Shown: one piece after another, positions 1 to 9,739 of the stretch
How the letters are laid out: each line of letters begins with the position of its first letter
Numbering within the stretch: the first letter of the stretch is position 1
Source: Cyprinodon diabolis
Taxonomy: Eukaryota; Chordata; Actinopteri; Cyprinodontiformes; Cyprinodontidae
Length of the DNA: 64,000 nucleotides
Assembly: GCA_030533445.1 (NCBI GenBank)
Contig: CM060068.1
Span: 30,304,510 to 30,368,509 of the forward strand
Reading direction: 5' to 3'
Position numbers and translations under genes: made by a program
The notes under the pieces: generated by a model
Seen by the model: the letters and a program-made list of their open reading frames with translations, nothing else
Told to the model about the DNA's origin: nothing
Databases searched by the model: none

Positions 1-3
1 ATT

Positions 4-402
4 ATGTCTCCAAATACAGATAAATTAACAATGAAGAGAACTCATGAGGAGGAAGCTTATGAGGACTATGATTATTACCCCGAGGCAAGGCTAGAGAACA
101 ATAGAGAGAAATGCTGCGCACAGGCATCGTTAGGTACATCACCAGAGGTAGCTGCATGCCTCTATGTTCCCCCCAGGCAGCCAGAAGATCCGGCCAGGGG
201 ACCAGGCGTCATGGAGGCACTCTCCAGGCAGCCGCATGATCAACCACCACTACCTACAGAGAGGCCAATGTCCAACCCTGCCTGGGGCCCTACAGATCGT
301 CATCGAGACCGAACCAAGCAACATCCCAACCGAGCCGGTGTATGGAGAACAACTTGCTGGACCACTTCAGGAGGAGCCATCCACATCAGGCGTGCAAGCT
401 AA
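4..402 (+). CDS. ERV accessory-type ORF 1, unknown function
   Basis: An open frame of 132 codons upstream of a retroviral-type polypurine tract and 3' LTR, so it lies where complex retroviruses keep genes between env and the LTR. The N-terminal 35 residues are acidic and tyrosine-rich (EEEAYEDYDYYPE), the middle is proline-rich, and the C-terminal third is rich in Arg and His (for example DRHRDRTKQ). No signal peptide or membrane segment is visible. It overlaps ORF 2 (from 164) in another frame, an arrangement seen for regulatory genes of complex retroviruses such as foamy and deltaretroviruses. I do not recognise the protein. The start is uncertain: ATGs occur at 4 and 31, and a spliced leader or an env-derived first exon could lie left of the window. 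It could also be a decayed env tail or a chance frame. Confidence 0.35.
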   Translation: MSPNTDKLTMKRTHEEEAYEDYDYYPEARLENNREKCCAQASLGTSPEVAACLYVPPRQPEDPARGPGVMEALSRQPHDQPPLPTERPMSNPAWGPTDRHRDRTKQHPNRAGVWRTTCWTTSGGAIHIRRAS

Positions 403-730
403 CCACAACAACATGTTGGCTCCTGCTCCGCACGCAGGGCAAGGCGTGAACTTCGCCGGCCTATGCATCAGCACACAGGAATATGTGCACCTCCAGGGGT
501 TCTTCGCCCATCCAATGCATACCTATCGCTCCGTCGACAACCTAGTGCCAGAGGTCACCTCCATGACAACAGAGGTGTATTCAAAAATGATGAGGGGTCT
601 GCAGTACCCCACATCTAAGCTCCGAATACGGGCTGTCCGTCGTGCCATATACAAATCCAGGGAAAAGGGAAGGAATCAGCGTTTGACCCGAGAAAATGAG
701 GAACTGAGACAACAACTTCAGGAGGCATGA
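164..730 (+). CDS. ERV accessory-type ORF 2 with basic region and leucine-zipper-like C-terminus
   Basis: A 188-codon frame overlapping ORF 1 and lying 660 bp before the 3' LTR. Residues 1-120 are proline/glutamine-rich and low in hydrophobics. Residues about 152-173 are strongly basic (10 Lys/Arg in 22, including YKSREKGRNQR). Leucines 174, 181 and 185 then sit in coiled-coil spacing around RLTRENEELRQQLQ. The frame stops at a TGA at 728-730, but the next 15 codons to a TGA at 776-778 still carry Leu/Ile at positions in phase with the zipper. The first stop may therefore be a recent truncation, or it may be real. The layout suggests a bZIP-like DNA-binding or dimerising regulator, but the spacing between basic core and zipper does not match the standard bZIP register and the invariant Asn is not seen. 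Function is inferred only. The start at ATG 164 is the first in frame; a spliced start is possible. Confidence 0.4.
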   Translation: MFPPGSQKIRPGDQASWRHSPGSRMINHHYLQRGQCPTLPGALQIVIETEPSNIPTEPVYGEQLAGPLQEEPSTSGVQANHNNMLAPAPHAGQGVNFAGLCISTQEYVHLQGFFAHPMHTYRSVDNLVPEVTSMTTEVYSKMMRGLQYPTSKLRIRAVRRAIYKSREKGRNQRLTRENEELRQQLQEA

Positions 731-778
731 ACCACCATAATCACCCTGCAAGGAAAGTTGCTGCAGCTGACCGAGTGA

Positions 779-1379
779 GTGGCCACATGGAAGCCCTAAA
801 TATTACTAATCTCACCTATGACACCACACTGCGTATAAAGGACAATGTTGATTATCAATACCTATGTTACAAATAACTGGCAAGATAATTGTGTAAAATA
901 CGTATGACAGTACAAGTACTGTGCAGGAGAGTGCCACAAGGTTACTCCTCTGTTGGTTGTAATGACGGTCTATTGACCATTGGATGATGTGTAAGCCTGG
1001 CATAGTCCAGGCATGATGAGGCTTTTCTTGGTTTATTTATGGGTGTGTAATGACACCCATGCAGAGGGGGATGCGATGACCTCGTGACACAAGATGCTGC
1101 TTGGGCATTGGGATTTTCCTCTGCTGAGAAAACAAAGTTGGAAAATCTTTCAACAAAAAAAGTAAGCAACGAGGAGAAGATCCTCATAAGTTGTTTCAAA
1201 TGTCCTTCATTTACTCACGAGATCTTATACCAGTCACTACAAGTATATGGTGTGTTTAGTCTCACTTCTAGTTGGTGTGGACAATATATAACCATCTGTT
1301 ACTTTTGAAACTTCACTATAATGGTATTTTATGTGAGTCATCACTTACAGAGTAGCTTTGTGTGATCCTTTTCAGGATC
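779..1379 (+). other. ERV 3' region between ORF 2 and polypurine tract
   Basis: About 600 bp of retroviral-element sequence. The longest frame is 1084-1308 (74 codons, unrecognised). A splice-donor-like AAAA|GTAAGC lies near 1160-1172, and a perfect AP-1-type site TGAGTCA at 1334-1340. No known domain is visible. Confidence 0.3.
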
Positions 1380-1391
1380 AAAGGGGGGAAA
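1380..1391 (+). other. Polypurine tract (plus-strand primer site)
   Basis: The purine run AAAGGGGGGAAA directly precedes the TG that opens the LTR. This is the standard position and composition of a retroviral polypurine tract and fixes the element's orientation as plus. Confidence 0.75.
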
Positions 1392-2242
1392 TGTAGTGTA
1401 TTAATCTGCACCAATGATTAGAATAAAACAGAATTAAATGTTTATAAATGTTTAAAGAGTTGTTTTCATAAATACATTTATGGAGGCCAAAGGGAGAAAT
1501 AGAGAAGCAGTGTGTGTATGATTCTGCACCTGGCCTTTTGAAGTTTGGGATCCAGTCTAAAGCAGGTATTGGGTTGAATCCAAGATTGGGAAATGCTGCA
1601 GAATTACATGGATGAGCCTTTTTAGTGAAAGAGGCACAATCATTAAAAATGAGTTATTTGTCATATCAAGGTTGCACAGCTCAGCTAAGCTCAGCTAAAC
1701 CAATTGTGATGAATTGAGTTGTCATCTTCAAAACACACTGTGCAGTATTGGTCAAAGAAAGGGTGATGTTTTACTGGGACATGGAACACCAGGGTTATGC
1801 TGACCTGGGTTGAAGTAATGCTATGATCTTAGATCACATTGGAAGAAAGGCTTAGTTTTGACATATTATTGATTGAAATTGCCATATGTTTCTGATTTAA
1901 GTGCACCAGATGTCATCATGACCTGTAAGACCGTTCTCAAAGAAATGATTAATCATAAGTTACATTGGATGAAAGCTTTGTTTGTTTGTTTTTGTTTTGA
2001 AAGATTAATAATTAAGAAAATTATGTGTTTTTGATTTAATGACAATATATGTCATCATGATTTGCAAAGAAATGTCACCATAACCTATAACAAAGACTGT
2101 TGATTAAATATATAAAAATATGCTTTGAAAAGGGTTTTCCACCGGTAAAATAAAAATAATTGGTTTTACCCGAAGAAAAAGTACCTAGAATAATGAAAAA
2201 AGGAGGAGGCTTGTGGGAGGAGTCCACTAGCCCCAAGAAGTG

Positions 2243-2249
2243 TATAAAA
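2243..2249 (+). promoter_or_regulatory. LTR TATA box
   Basis: TATAAAA within GTGTATAAAAGAGGACC, about 220 bp before the LTR end and 77 bp upstream of the poly(A) signal. This is consistent with transcription starting near 2275. Confidence 0.65.
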
Positions 2250-2319
2250 GAGGACCATTTTCATCATTTGTTCAGTTGCTTACCGGCAGCCAACTCGTGT
2301 TTGATTCTTTGTATTTTGC

Positions 2320-2325
2320 AATAAA
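2320..2325 (+). terminator. LTR polyadenylation signal
   Basis: AATAAA in TTGCAATAAATCACATTGG downstream of the TATA box, in the expected R region, followed by T-rich sequence. Confidence 0.6.
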
Positions 2326-2539
2326 TCACATTGGACCTGGACTTCAGCTGCTTCTGCCTGATTTTTTGGATCATTGTTTGAAGACTTTTCTGCCTTTTAA
2401 GAACTTTGAATTTTTACAAAACTTAGCTCCAATTTTAAGTCGTTGAAGGGATTTTTCCACGACAGTCCCCCTCAGAGTTTAGGAAACATTTCACTGTCAT
2501 GTTAAACAATAAAACCACCAGGGTTTCCTTGCATTCTGC

Positions 2540-3021
2540 AATCTACAATCTCTCTAGGATCTATACGCCTCCAGGACTCTGGGGCATGCAGGGAAGATTG
2601 TGGCTGATGCCTCGCACCCCAGCCACAAAGTATTTCAGACACTTCCTTCTGGAAGGAGGCTGCAGTCCATCAGGACCAAAACCTCACACCACAAGACCAG
2701 TTTCTTCCCATTCGCTACCAGCCTTATCAACAAGGCCCAGAGACCCCTTTAAAACTGACACTGCCTCTCTCCCTCCCCCATTCAGCACTTAGAACCACCT
2801 CCTGGGTTATATTAATGCACAGCCTACTATGTATATAGTATATAGCTATATACTATACATTGCAGATAGTATATTGTGTGTTTTATATTGTATATAGCTA
2901 TAGATTCTGTATTCTTTATTCTGTATATATCTCTAATTTGTCTCCACCATCAACACCAAGTCAAATTCCTTGTAAGTACAAATCTACTTGGCAGTAAACT
3001 TGATTCTGATTCTGATTTACT
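2540..3021 (+). mobile_element. 3' end of an L2-like non-LTR retrotransposon
   Basis: A 5'-truncated LINE copy just right of the ERV. It contains the last codons of the reverse-transcriptase ORF (2558-2752), a TA-rich 3' UTR, and a tail of the type AAATTCCTTGT...TTGGCA..AA.CTTGATTCTGATTCTGATT. That tail, with short TGATTC repeats at about 2999-3018, is characteristic of fish L2/CR1-group elements. No target duplication was identified. Confidence 0.7.
2558..2752 (+). pseudogene. LINE reverse-transcriptase ORF, C-terminal 64 codons
   Basis: The frame starting at 2558, preceded by an in-frame TAG at 2555, reads without interruption to TAA at 2750. It includes ASHPSHKVFQTLPSGRRLQS and then IRTKTSHHKTSFFPFATSL. 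The pattern HPSH..F..LPSGRR...IRTKT....SFFP.A..LIN is typical of the extreme C-terminus of L2-like LINE proteins in fish. The reverse-transcriptase and endonuclease domains are absent, so this is a 5'-truncated dead copy. A different frame over the same region is longer but not the coding one. Confidence 0.7.
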
Positions 3022-3075
3022 TATGTAAAAATATTGTGCCTTCCTTTAAATGTAAAGGGTGTGGTGTCTGTCTTG

Positions 3076-3701
3076 CAGAGATGGCAAAAGTACTCACTTT
3101 CCGCACTTGAGTAAAAGTACAGATACTTGTGTTAAAAAATACTCTGGTAAAAGTGGAAGTACTGATTAAACTTCTTTACTCAAGTAAAAGTAACAAAGTA
3201 CAGGTTTGTAAATTTACTTAAAGTATAAAAGTAAAAGTAGAACCACTTTTTTCATGCCGTTGCCTACATTTTAAATGGATGTCTGCCAATAGGACTAGAT
3301 CTCTGTTGTTCATTTTCAATCATCTCGTCGTCTATACTACTATGCTAACGCCACTGCCACCAAGCTGCAATGATTTGCCGCGAATGAATACCGCCGAATC
3401 TGTCGATTCATCTTGTAGTGGTGCGTCAACTGCAACGTAGATTCCCATCCAATTAGATTGAATTTGGTATTGATGACGTGAAACATAATAACTGTAACTC
3501 CATTGAAATGATTCAAAACTAAAGTAACGAGCCAATTTTTTTAAATGTAAGGAGTAGAAAGTACAGATATTGGTGTAAAAATGTAAGGAGTAGAAGTAAA
3601 AAGTCGCCATAAAAATAAGTAGTAAAGTAAAGTAAAAATATCAGAAAAATCTACTTGAGTACATTAACGAAGTATTTGTACTTCGTTACTTCCCATCTCT
3701 G
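3076..3701. mobile_element. Non-autonomous hAT-type element with intact 8-bp target duplication
   Basis: The terminal inverted repeats begin CAGAGATGGCAAAAGTAC and end GTTACTTCCCATCTCTG. The exact octamer CTGTCTTG flanks both sides (3068-3075 and 3702-3709), the hAT hallmark. The subterminal parts are packed with AAGTAAAAGTA/TACTT words, as in an abundant fish hAT MITE group. The element is 626 bp with no convincing transposase frame. Confidence 0.85.
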
Positions 3702-3709
3702 CTGTCTTG

Positions 3710-4163
3710 TGATCTAGATGTGGGTTTTGAGAAAAAAGTGTAATCCACCAGGAACCCCAATACAACCAAAAACGATCAATGGGCCTGTGCAAACATTGAC
3801 AGTACACTGTTTTTGGCTGGACTAAAGCAAAACCACAGTTAGTTTCAATTCCCAACAAAAAATGTTAAATGAGACAAACTTTTGACCTGTAAGACATTTT
3901 ATTTAATTGTTACAAGTAAAAAGGTTAATTTTACGAATAGGGCATATTTTAGTGTTTTAATACAGTAGGTGAATAATATAAATTAGTTCAACAACATCAC
4001 ATTGGATTTAGAGTGCAAGCTAAGCAATACTAAGAAAACTGTATTGTCATTTTGTATACACAGAGTGTATGCAAAACTGAAAACTACAATTCTGTTCAAT
4101 GTACAAAGGTCTCATTTAATGGAAATGCTTTTTCTTATAACTCATTGGAAAGTTTTGTAATAT
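3710..4163. other. AT-rich non-coding, nothing recognised
   Basis: About 450 bp of AT-rich unique-looking sequence. No coding frame, splice pattern or repeat was recognised. Confidence 0.4.
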
Positions 4164-4812
4164 TTAAAGGTATAGTGGAGTATTTCAGGGATTAAATTTT
4201 TTTTTTTTTTTTTCCACTTAAAAATAAAAATGCACATGCACAACCCTGTAACCACTCCCGAGAGGGAATGCCTATTACACGATTTTGAGAGCATGCACAA
4301 GCCAAATCAATTACCTTCAATATCTTCCCGGGCATGTTACAATATAGAGGTACATAACTTTCACTATCAGTGATGTAAAATGGATTTCTCCAAATAGCAT
4401 GCCAAACTTTACCTGTTGAGTAGAAGCTATCGAGGAATCAGAGGGAAGCCCGTCCTGTGCTTTCAGTGTACGCCATCACCTGAAAGAATCTCCTAAAAAA
4501 AACTCTGGTCTTGTTTCTCTCTTCTAAGGCCTTTCTCTTCTTCTCATACACTTCAAAGACAGTTTGTCTCTTACGATCCTCTGCCATTTTCAAAGAACCA
4601 CGGGGAGAAAGGTGAGCTTCAATGACTGACTGAAGCCATAGCTCACCACAGCTATACACCTGAAAGTGCGCATGCGCAGAAAAAGATAACTAACTGGGAA
4701 CGACCACATTAGACAGCCTTAAGTAGACATATCATCAGAATGATTGACAATTAGGACCATTTATTTTAAAGATCCACCCAGACAAAAAAAAAATCCTCCA
4801 CTACAGCTTTAA
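4164..4812 (-). mobile_element. TTAA-flanked MITE carrying an exon-like frame
   Basis: Bounded by TTAA on both sides (4164-4167, 4809-4812). The inverted ends are AGGTATAGTGGAGTATT and, read on the other strand, AGCTGTAGTGGAGGATT (14 of 17 matches). TTAA duplications are the mark of piggyBac- and Kolobok-type elements. On the minus strand from ATG at 4587 a 42-codon stretch reads MAEDRKRQ...KKRKALEERNKTRVF and runs into CAG|GTGATG, a possible splice donor. A second copy of the same end is at 33368. Strand is given for the exon-like frame. Confidence 0.7.
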
Positions 4813-5070
4813 GATTTAACTCTCCAGCTTTCGTTTTGTTTCCACAAGTCTTAGCTTTTTATTTGCCTGCAACAATCCCACTACTTGTCTTTGCTTTTTA
4901 TTTGTGTTATTTAACTCACTGCTCAAATAACACAAGGGCCATCAGGGGCGTTATTTAAAAATGTTTCGGCAGGTGGTAAAATGGTGCTTGACTTGCTTTC
5001 ACTGACTTATTTCAACTACAATAAACACTGTTTTTTCATGCATAAAATAGAATGCTTAGATACACATAGC

Positions 5071-5157
5071 TCCATCCATCCATCCATCCATCCATCCATC
5101 CATCCATCCATCCATCCATCCATCCATCCATCCATCCATCCATCCATCCATCCATCA
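5071..5157. repeat. (TCCA)n microsatellite
   Basis: About 21 near-perfect TCCA/CATC units. The serine/histidine/proline or methionine/aspartate frames across it are artefacts. Confidence 0.95.
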
Positions 5158-5801
5158 TCTCTATGGTTTATTGATGATTTACCAAATGTTTCATGACTCA
5201 TTAGTTTGGCATGGTTTGACAGTCTGTAATCAGTTTTTACAATTCAGATAGAAAAGGAATAACATCACCATGAACAACACAGCCTTACAAGGTATTACAT
5301 CACCCATTTACAGATAGCTTAAGATGTCAGCTGTCTTATTCTGTACCATCAATAGAGCCTTTCAACTCCTAAAAACAGAATGATAGAAATGCAATTAAAG
5401 TGCTAGGATCTTATTTATAATTTGAAACTGCTTATTTCATTTTAGTAATGCATGTATTTATAATGCAATTATATTAAAGTGGTCTTGTACAAGACAATAT
5501 GTTTATTTACACAGTTCTTTATGTGTTGATTGATGCCCATGGTACTTCCTGATTATCGGCTGTTAACAGCAACAAGCTCTGGTGTAATTAGCTTAAGAGA
5601 TGAGGCAGAAATATTTTAAAACACATTATTCTAGAAGTTCTGATGCCCTTACCACGAGCTCAACACTCGTAGTTATGAATGTTACTGTCACTAGAAGTGT
5701 TAAGTTAAACTTAAATGAAAAAAACAAAAAAACATAATGGTGGATGCTGGTGTCTCTGTGTTATTAAACTCTTAAGTGACAGAAGCCAACAGCATGATGA
5801 C
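5158..5801. other. AT-rich non-coding, nothing recognised
   Basis: No gene, recognisable repeat family or long open frame in this 640-bp stretch before the next transposon. Confidence 0.4.
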
Positions 5802-7078
5802 CAATGTTCCCTCTAATCTTCTGTTTCTGATTATACAGGCAACCCCCTGCGTTCACCAAGGACTACTGTGAGCAATATAAGATGTGCACGCTTAAGCAAA
5901 AAACACTTATTATGAACCTGGGATCATTGTAAATTACATGTCTTATTAAAAGAATAAGAGATCACAGCAGCAATGTTCATTAGTTGACTTTTAATTTAAG
6001 TGATTTGCCCACTTAAAATTAAGAAAAAATAGTTCATGAGTTGTGTGGTATGCTACATATAAGATTCCTGTTTTGGCCAGGTCCTGCTCTGGTAGAAATA
6101 AGACGTTACACCTTTAAAACGGAACTTTTTGTTCTCATTAAAATATTTACATTTTGTACATTGAAATGTGTCCTGAAGCTTGCGATCCAGTATAAATTCC
6201 TGTAACTCTTTGTCTATAAAATATTTAATTACACACCTTACAATTTAGTGTTTCTATTAATATAAGTTAAAGTTGAGATATTTCATACTTTAAATATTTT
6301 CTATATTAATAGATAAAAACAATCATATAATAGATATCACAAGAGTATGAACAAATCTGACTTAAGTTTCATCTACTGTATTTTTCACGTCTATCTTATT
6401 TCTCAAATGGTAGTCCAGATGTGCCACTTTAAGATATTTTCTGGATGCTGTTTTAATATATTCATTACATGAAATCTTTCTCAATTAGCACTGGATGCTT
6501 TAAATAAAGCACAATTATCCATAAGCTGTGAGATCTCCTTTAGCTCCTCACATCTAAGTGCTACAGCCACCAAATCTAAAAATGTACTGATAGGCCCCTG
6601 TTAACGATTTTGCTTCATCATGCATCACATTGAGCAAAAAAACTAGAATTCAAATAGCAAAACTTTACTCTGTGAACAGATGCGTTTTAAACTGTGTACA
6701 TGTTGGATAGCAGCGCTGTTACAAACCGGCAAGTTTCCCTGTTCTGATAAACTGATAAATATTGGACAGCCACAGATTCTTCTTCCTGCTGGATTTTTTA
6801 TTTATGTACATGTAGCTCTTTTTAATGTGCTGAATAAGCACATTTGCTGAACTTTTTTTAAAGGCTACTCCATTTTTATTAAATATACTAATCCAAATAG
6901 AACTCTTACATGTATTTTTAACATTCAAAATGATACAGAAACAAACATTTTTGGTCTAATGGACTTACAGTTTGTGTTGAATTGTATTTTATGTGCTACA
7001 TACAGTTCATTTTCTTGTATGCTGACAATGGGTAGTGGGTGCACAATTGTGTAACCACGCAGCTTAGAGGGAACATTG
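5802..7078 (-). mobile_element. Old hAT-type transposon, decayed
   Basis: The ends CAATGTTCCCTCTAATCT and AGCTTAGAGGGAACATTG form inverted repeats. The flanking octamers ATGATGAC (5794-5801) and ATCATGGC (7079-7086) agree at 6 of 8 positions, fitting a decayed hAT target duplication. At 1277 bp it is shorter than an autonomous hAT but holds a coding remnant on the minus strand (6424-6600), so it is probably an internally deleted autonomous copy. Confidence 0.65.
6424..6600 (-). pseudogene. Transposase-like coding remnant inside the hAT
   Basis: Read on the minus strand, about 59 codons stay in one frame with a single internal TGA. They include GPISTFLDLVAVALRCEELK and later HVMNILKQHPENILKW. 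The even amino-acid mix and the position inside inverted repeats suggest a surviving piece of transposase. I cannot place it on a specific hAT domain, and no catalytic residue can be assigned. Confidence 0.4.
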
Positions 7079-7744
7079 ATCATGGCCACATCCTTAAAGG
7101 TGAGAAAAAAAGCACATATTTTAACAATTTCCAAAGCAATCAGAGCTGCTGCTGCAGAGTGGCGGTGTAGTGGGAGCCCTGGCAATCACATAGTAAAAGT
7201 ACACATATATGGTTCAAAGTGATTTTTTGGAGGGTAAAAGGAGTGGAATTGGACTCTTCAGACAGCTGTTAAAATGTTAGTATGAATCACATGTAGGTAC
7301 AAAGATGAGATTAGGGTCACATTTGCCTGCACTGCCTGCAGTGTGACCATAGCCTTATTATTATTATTTTATTATTGTTATTATTATTATTTTTTTTATT
7401 ACTTTTCTTTTTGGGGAGCAGAAAGGCAGTTCAGGTTTTGTTCCACCTGTGAACCAAAAGACCTCGCATAGGAACGTGAGGCTCTCTCTAAGAGTGAGAG
7501 GAAGGTTGTAGGTGCCACCAGAAGGTACTTAATTTTACTGAGACGTTGGTAATCTAGAGTGGGATCCCCCCCAGTTATCCAGGTTGGCACCATAGGATTG
7601 GTGTGTATCGGGCTGAGTTAAATTGCATATCGGGCAGAGTTAAATTACCTGTAGATAATGGGAAAGGTTTTGCAGTTCTATGGTAGTAGAACAAAAGGCA
7701 AGGTTCTGGGGAATTGCCAACTGCCCAAGGAGAAATTTTTGATC
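7079..7744. other. Non-coding with short ATT-rich tract
   Basis: Contains a (TTA)n-like run around 7356-7399. The rest is unique-looking, with no convincing frame. Two GGGC(T/A)GAGTTAAATT words at about 7611 and 7633 are a short local duplication. Confidence 0.35.
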
Positions 7745-7935
7745 AAATGCTAACCCAACTGTTTTTAATATTCTTTTTTGTTTCTGCATTTTTTATTTTT
7801 TTATTTTATTCATTTTTTAATTTTTATTACTTGCTTTGATTCTGTTTTATCTTCCTGTATTTTAATCACGTAAAGCACTTTGCATTGTCTTTGTACTGAA
7901 TTGTGCTATACAATTGCCTTGCCTTGCCTTGCATA
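7745..7935 (+). repeat. LINE-type 3' tail
   Basis: A T-rich 3' UTR leads to GTAAAGCACTTTGCATTGTC and GTGCTATACAATTG and ends in (CCTTG)n at 7918-7931. AAGCACTTTG...GTGCTATA followed by a short CCTTG repeat is a recurrent fish LINE 3' end. No coding part remains. Confidence 0.5.
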
Positions 7936-8963
7936 GCACAAACTTCATGGCTTTCAACATCATCTTTCTTTTATGGCCTCCCTGTTCTCCTACATTTCTA
8001 CTAGCACACAATCCCCATTGCAATAGTGTGGTATAAACCTTTACACGTTGATTAATTTTGCGCTTCATCTTAATTGATAACCTGCAACAAACAGTCTTTA
8101 TGAAACACTTTTATCCCCCTCCCTATTTGGGGTAAAAAAAATAATAAAAATACATAAAAAAAACTTCAACTCTACTGGTTTATTTTGTCCCTTGGTATTC
8201 TCATGTTTATCTGCTTCTGGCACCCTTCCTTTCCTCTCTCGCTCTTCAAAGGCTCTCTACTCTACGCTGGCCTCACCCCACTCACTCTCTTTTATATACA
8301 GTAACTACAAACACACACACACACACACACACCACACATACACACAGAGGTACTGTGTGATAGCATTAGCCCCAGGGGGGTGGAACAAAGCGAACACTGT
8401 TAATCAAACGTACAGCTTAAAGTGAGTGAAAAAGTGAGGGGGGAGGTTTATTCAGGTTGGGCCTGTGAAGGGTCTTAAGGTGGCTACCATTCAGCAGAAC
8501 CAATGCTGAATTTTCCTTGTTAGGGTAACATCATCGAGAAGTGGGATTAGTGTAATTTAACAAACAAAAATACTTCTTACAGAATCTCTTAATTTTTTTA
8601 TTTTTTATTTTATTTCGGGTATTATATGAAAACAAAAATGAATAGAGATTTTTTTTTTTATTATTTAGATGTAAATTATGTCCTAAAAATGACTTGCACT
8701 ATACAGTAGCACTGACTAGGGAGTGCAGTTTGGGTTGCATTCCTCTTGACTTGAGTTATTATGTGAAGTCATTTTATTCTTAGACTTTGACAACTTTTAT
8801 TGTTATTTTGTGTACAAAACGAAATTTAATTTTGTACAGCTCTCATGACATTTCCATTTCTTAAAGTGCAGCAGTGATCAGATGTAGACAGTGCGGGAGG
8901 AAAAAAAAAAAAAGAACGCATTGATATGGAAGTTGATAAGGTTTTTGTTCTGTTTTGCTTTTT
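7936..8963. other. Non-coding with CA microsatellite
   Basis: Holds a (CA)n tract at 8310-8332 and several T/A homopolymers. No gene is recognised. The open frame over the CA tract is a repeat artefact. Confidence 0.4.
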
Positions 8964-9235
8964 AATTCATCCATCCATCCATTGGGTTGTGGTTGGGCCA
9001 GTTCCAACTCCAGCAGGATATGTGCCAGAGGTGGGTTACACCCCAGAAAGGTCACCAGTCCATAACAGGGCAACACAAAGACACTTACACACACCTATGG
9101 AAAATTTAGAGAAACCAATTAGACTGTGGGAGAAAGCCGGAGTACCTGGAGAGAATCCACGCATGCACAAGGAGAAGATGCAGACTCCATGATGAAAAGA
9201 CCCTGGGCAAAAGCCGCCATCATGCAGCCCCTTTT
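8964..9235 (-). repeat. Teleost interspersed repeat ('ATGGA...GGCGACCTGTCC' family)
   Basis: Begins at a short CATC repeat, includes GGTCACCAGTCCATAACAGG and then GACTGTGGGAGAAAGCCGGA and GAGAATCCACGCATGCACA, and ends near CATGCAGCCC. These words form the common fish repeat also present, in the opposite orientation, at 25121 and 32722. It is usually the 3' part of a LINE-mobilised family. The frame across it (8926-9192) is not a gene. Confidence 0.6.
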
Positions 9236-9739
9236 TAATTATTTTAAACATTTTTGTAAAGTTGTATTGTTGCTTCACCCTATAAATACCCACAAACATG
9301 TTTAACCTCTAACCAAATCTATTCCAATCATGTTTAACAAAATCATTGATGCAAGCAGAAATTGCAGACAAAGATCACACCTGAAATTAGGCCTTTACAT
9401 TTTGGCCATTCAGGGGAGAACCCGCTGAAAAGGCAGAGAGCTTCTGCCCACTTTCCCATTTTATCTAAAAGTCAGCCAAGAAGTGCCTCATCTAAAAGCC
9501 CCCAGTGAGCATCTAGGCCTTCTAACGGTCTACAGTATTACCATATAAGGTGATGCTGAAGCTGCAATGGCCACCAAATATCATTATAAAAATGTCCATT
9601 TTGGCTGACCCACACAGTAGAGTGAAAAGGTCTAAAAATGAACAGATGTAACAGTTATTTAAAACTGACAATAAATTAAAAATAAATTAATAAATTAATC
9701 TTCAACCCAGCGTCCCAAGCCCATAACATCCTAAATGAC

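Larger units (their letters stand above)
1392..2464 (+). mobile_element. 3' LTR of an endogenous retrovirus-like element
   Basis: The LTR runs from TGTAGTG to CACGACA, imperfect inverted ends (6 of 7 paired) with canonical TG...CA, directly after the polypurine tract. At 1073 bp it is long, as in complex retroviruses. A TATA box (2243-2249) and AATAAA (2320-2325) define U3, R and U5 in the expected order. U3 holds a degenerate direct repeat: the word ATGTCATCATGA occurs at about 1910 and 2049, each followed by an AAGAAATG word. The sequence after 2464 is unrelated, so this is the right-hand boundary of the provirus. The 5' LTR, gag, pol and env would lie left of the window, and the target duplication cannot be checked. 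Confidence 0.75.

Noticed and set aside
2499..2792. 97-codon plus frame over the LINE tail
   Set aside because: The true LINE coding frame here is a different one (2558-2752) with recognisable C-terminal motifs.
5016..5201. Repetitive Met-Asp-Gly-Trp frame, and similar frames at 14593-14838
   Set aside because: Frames over (TCCA)n/(GATG)n microsatellites, not proteins.
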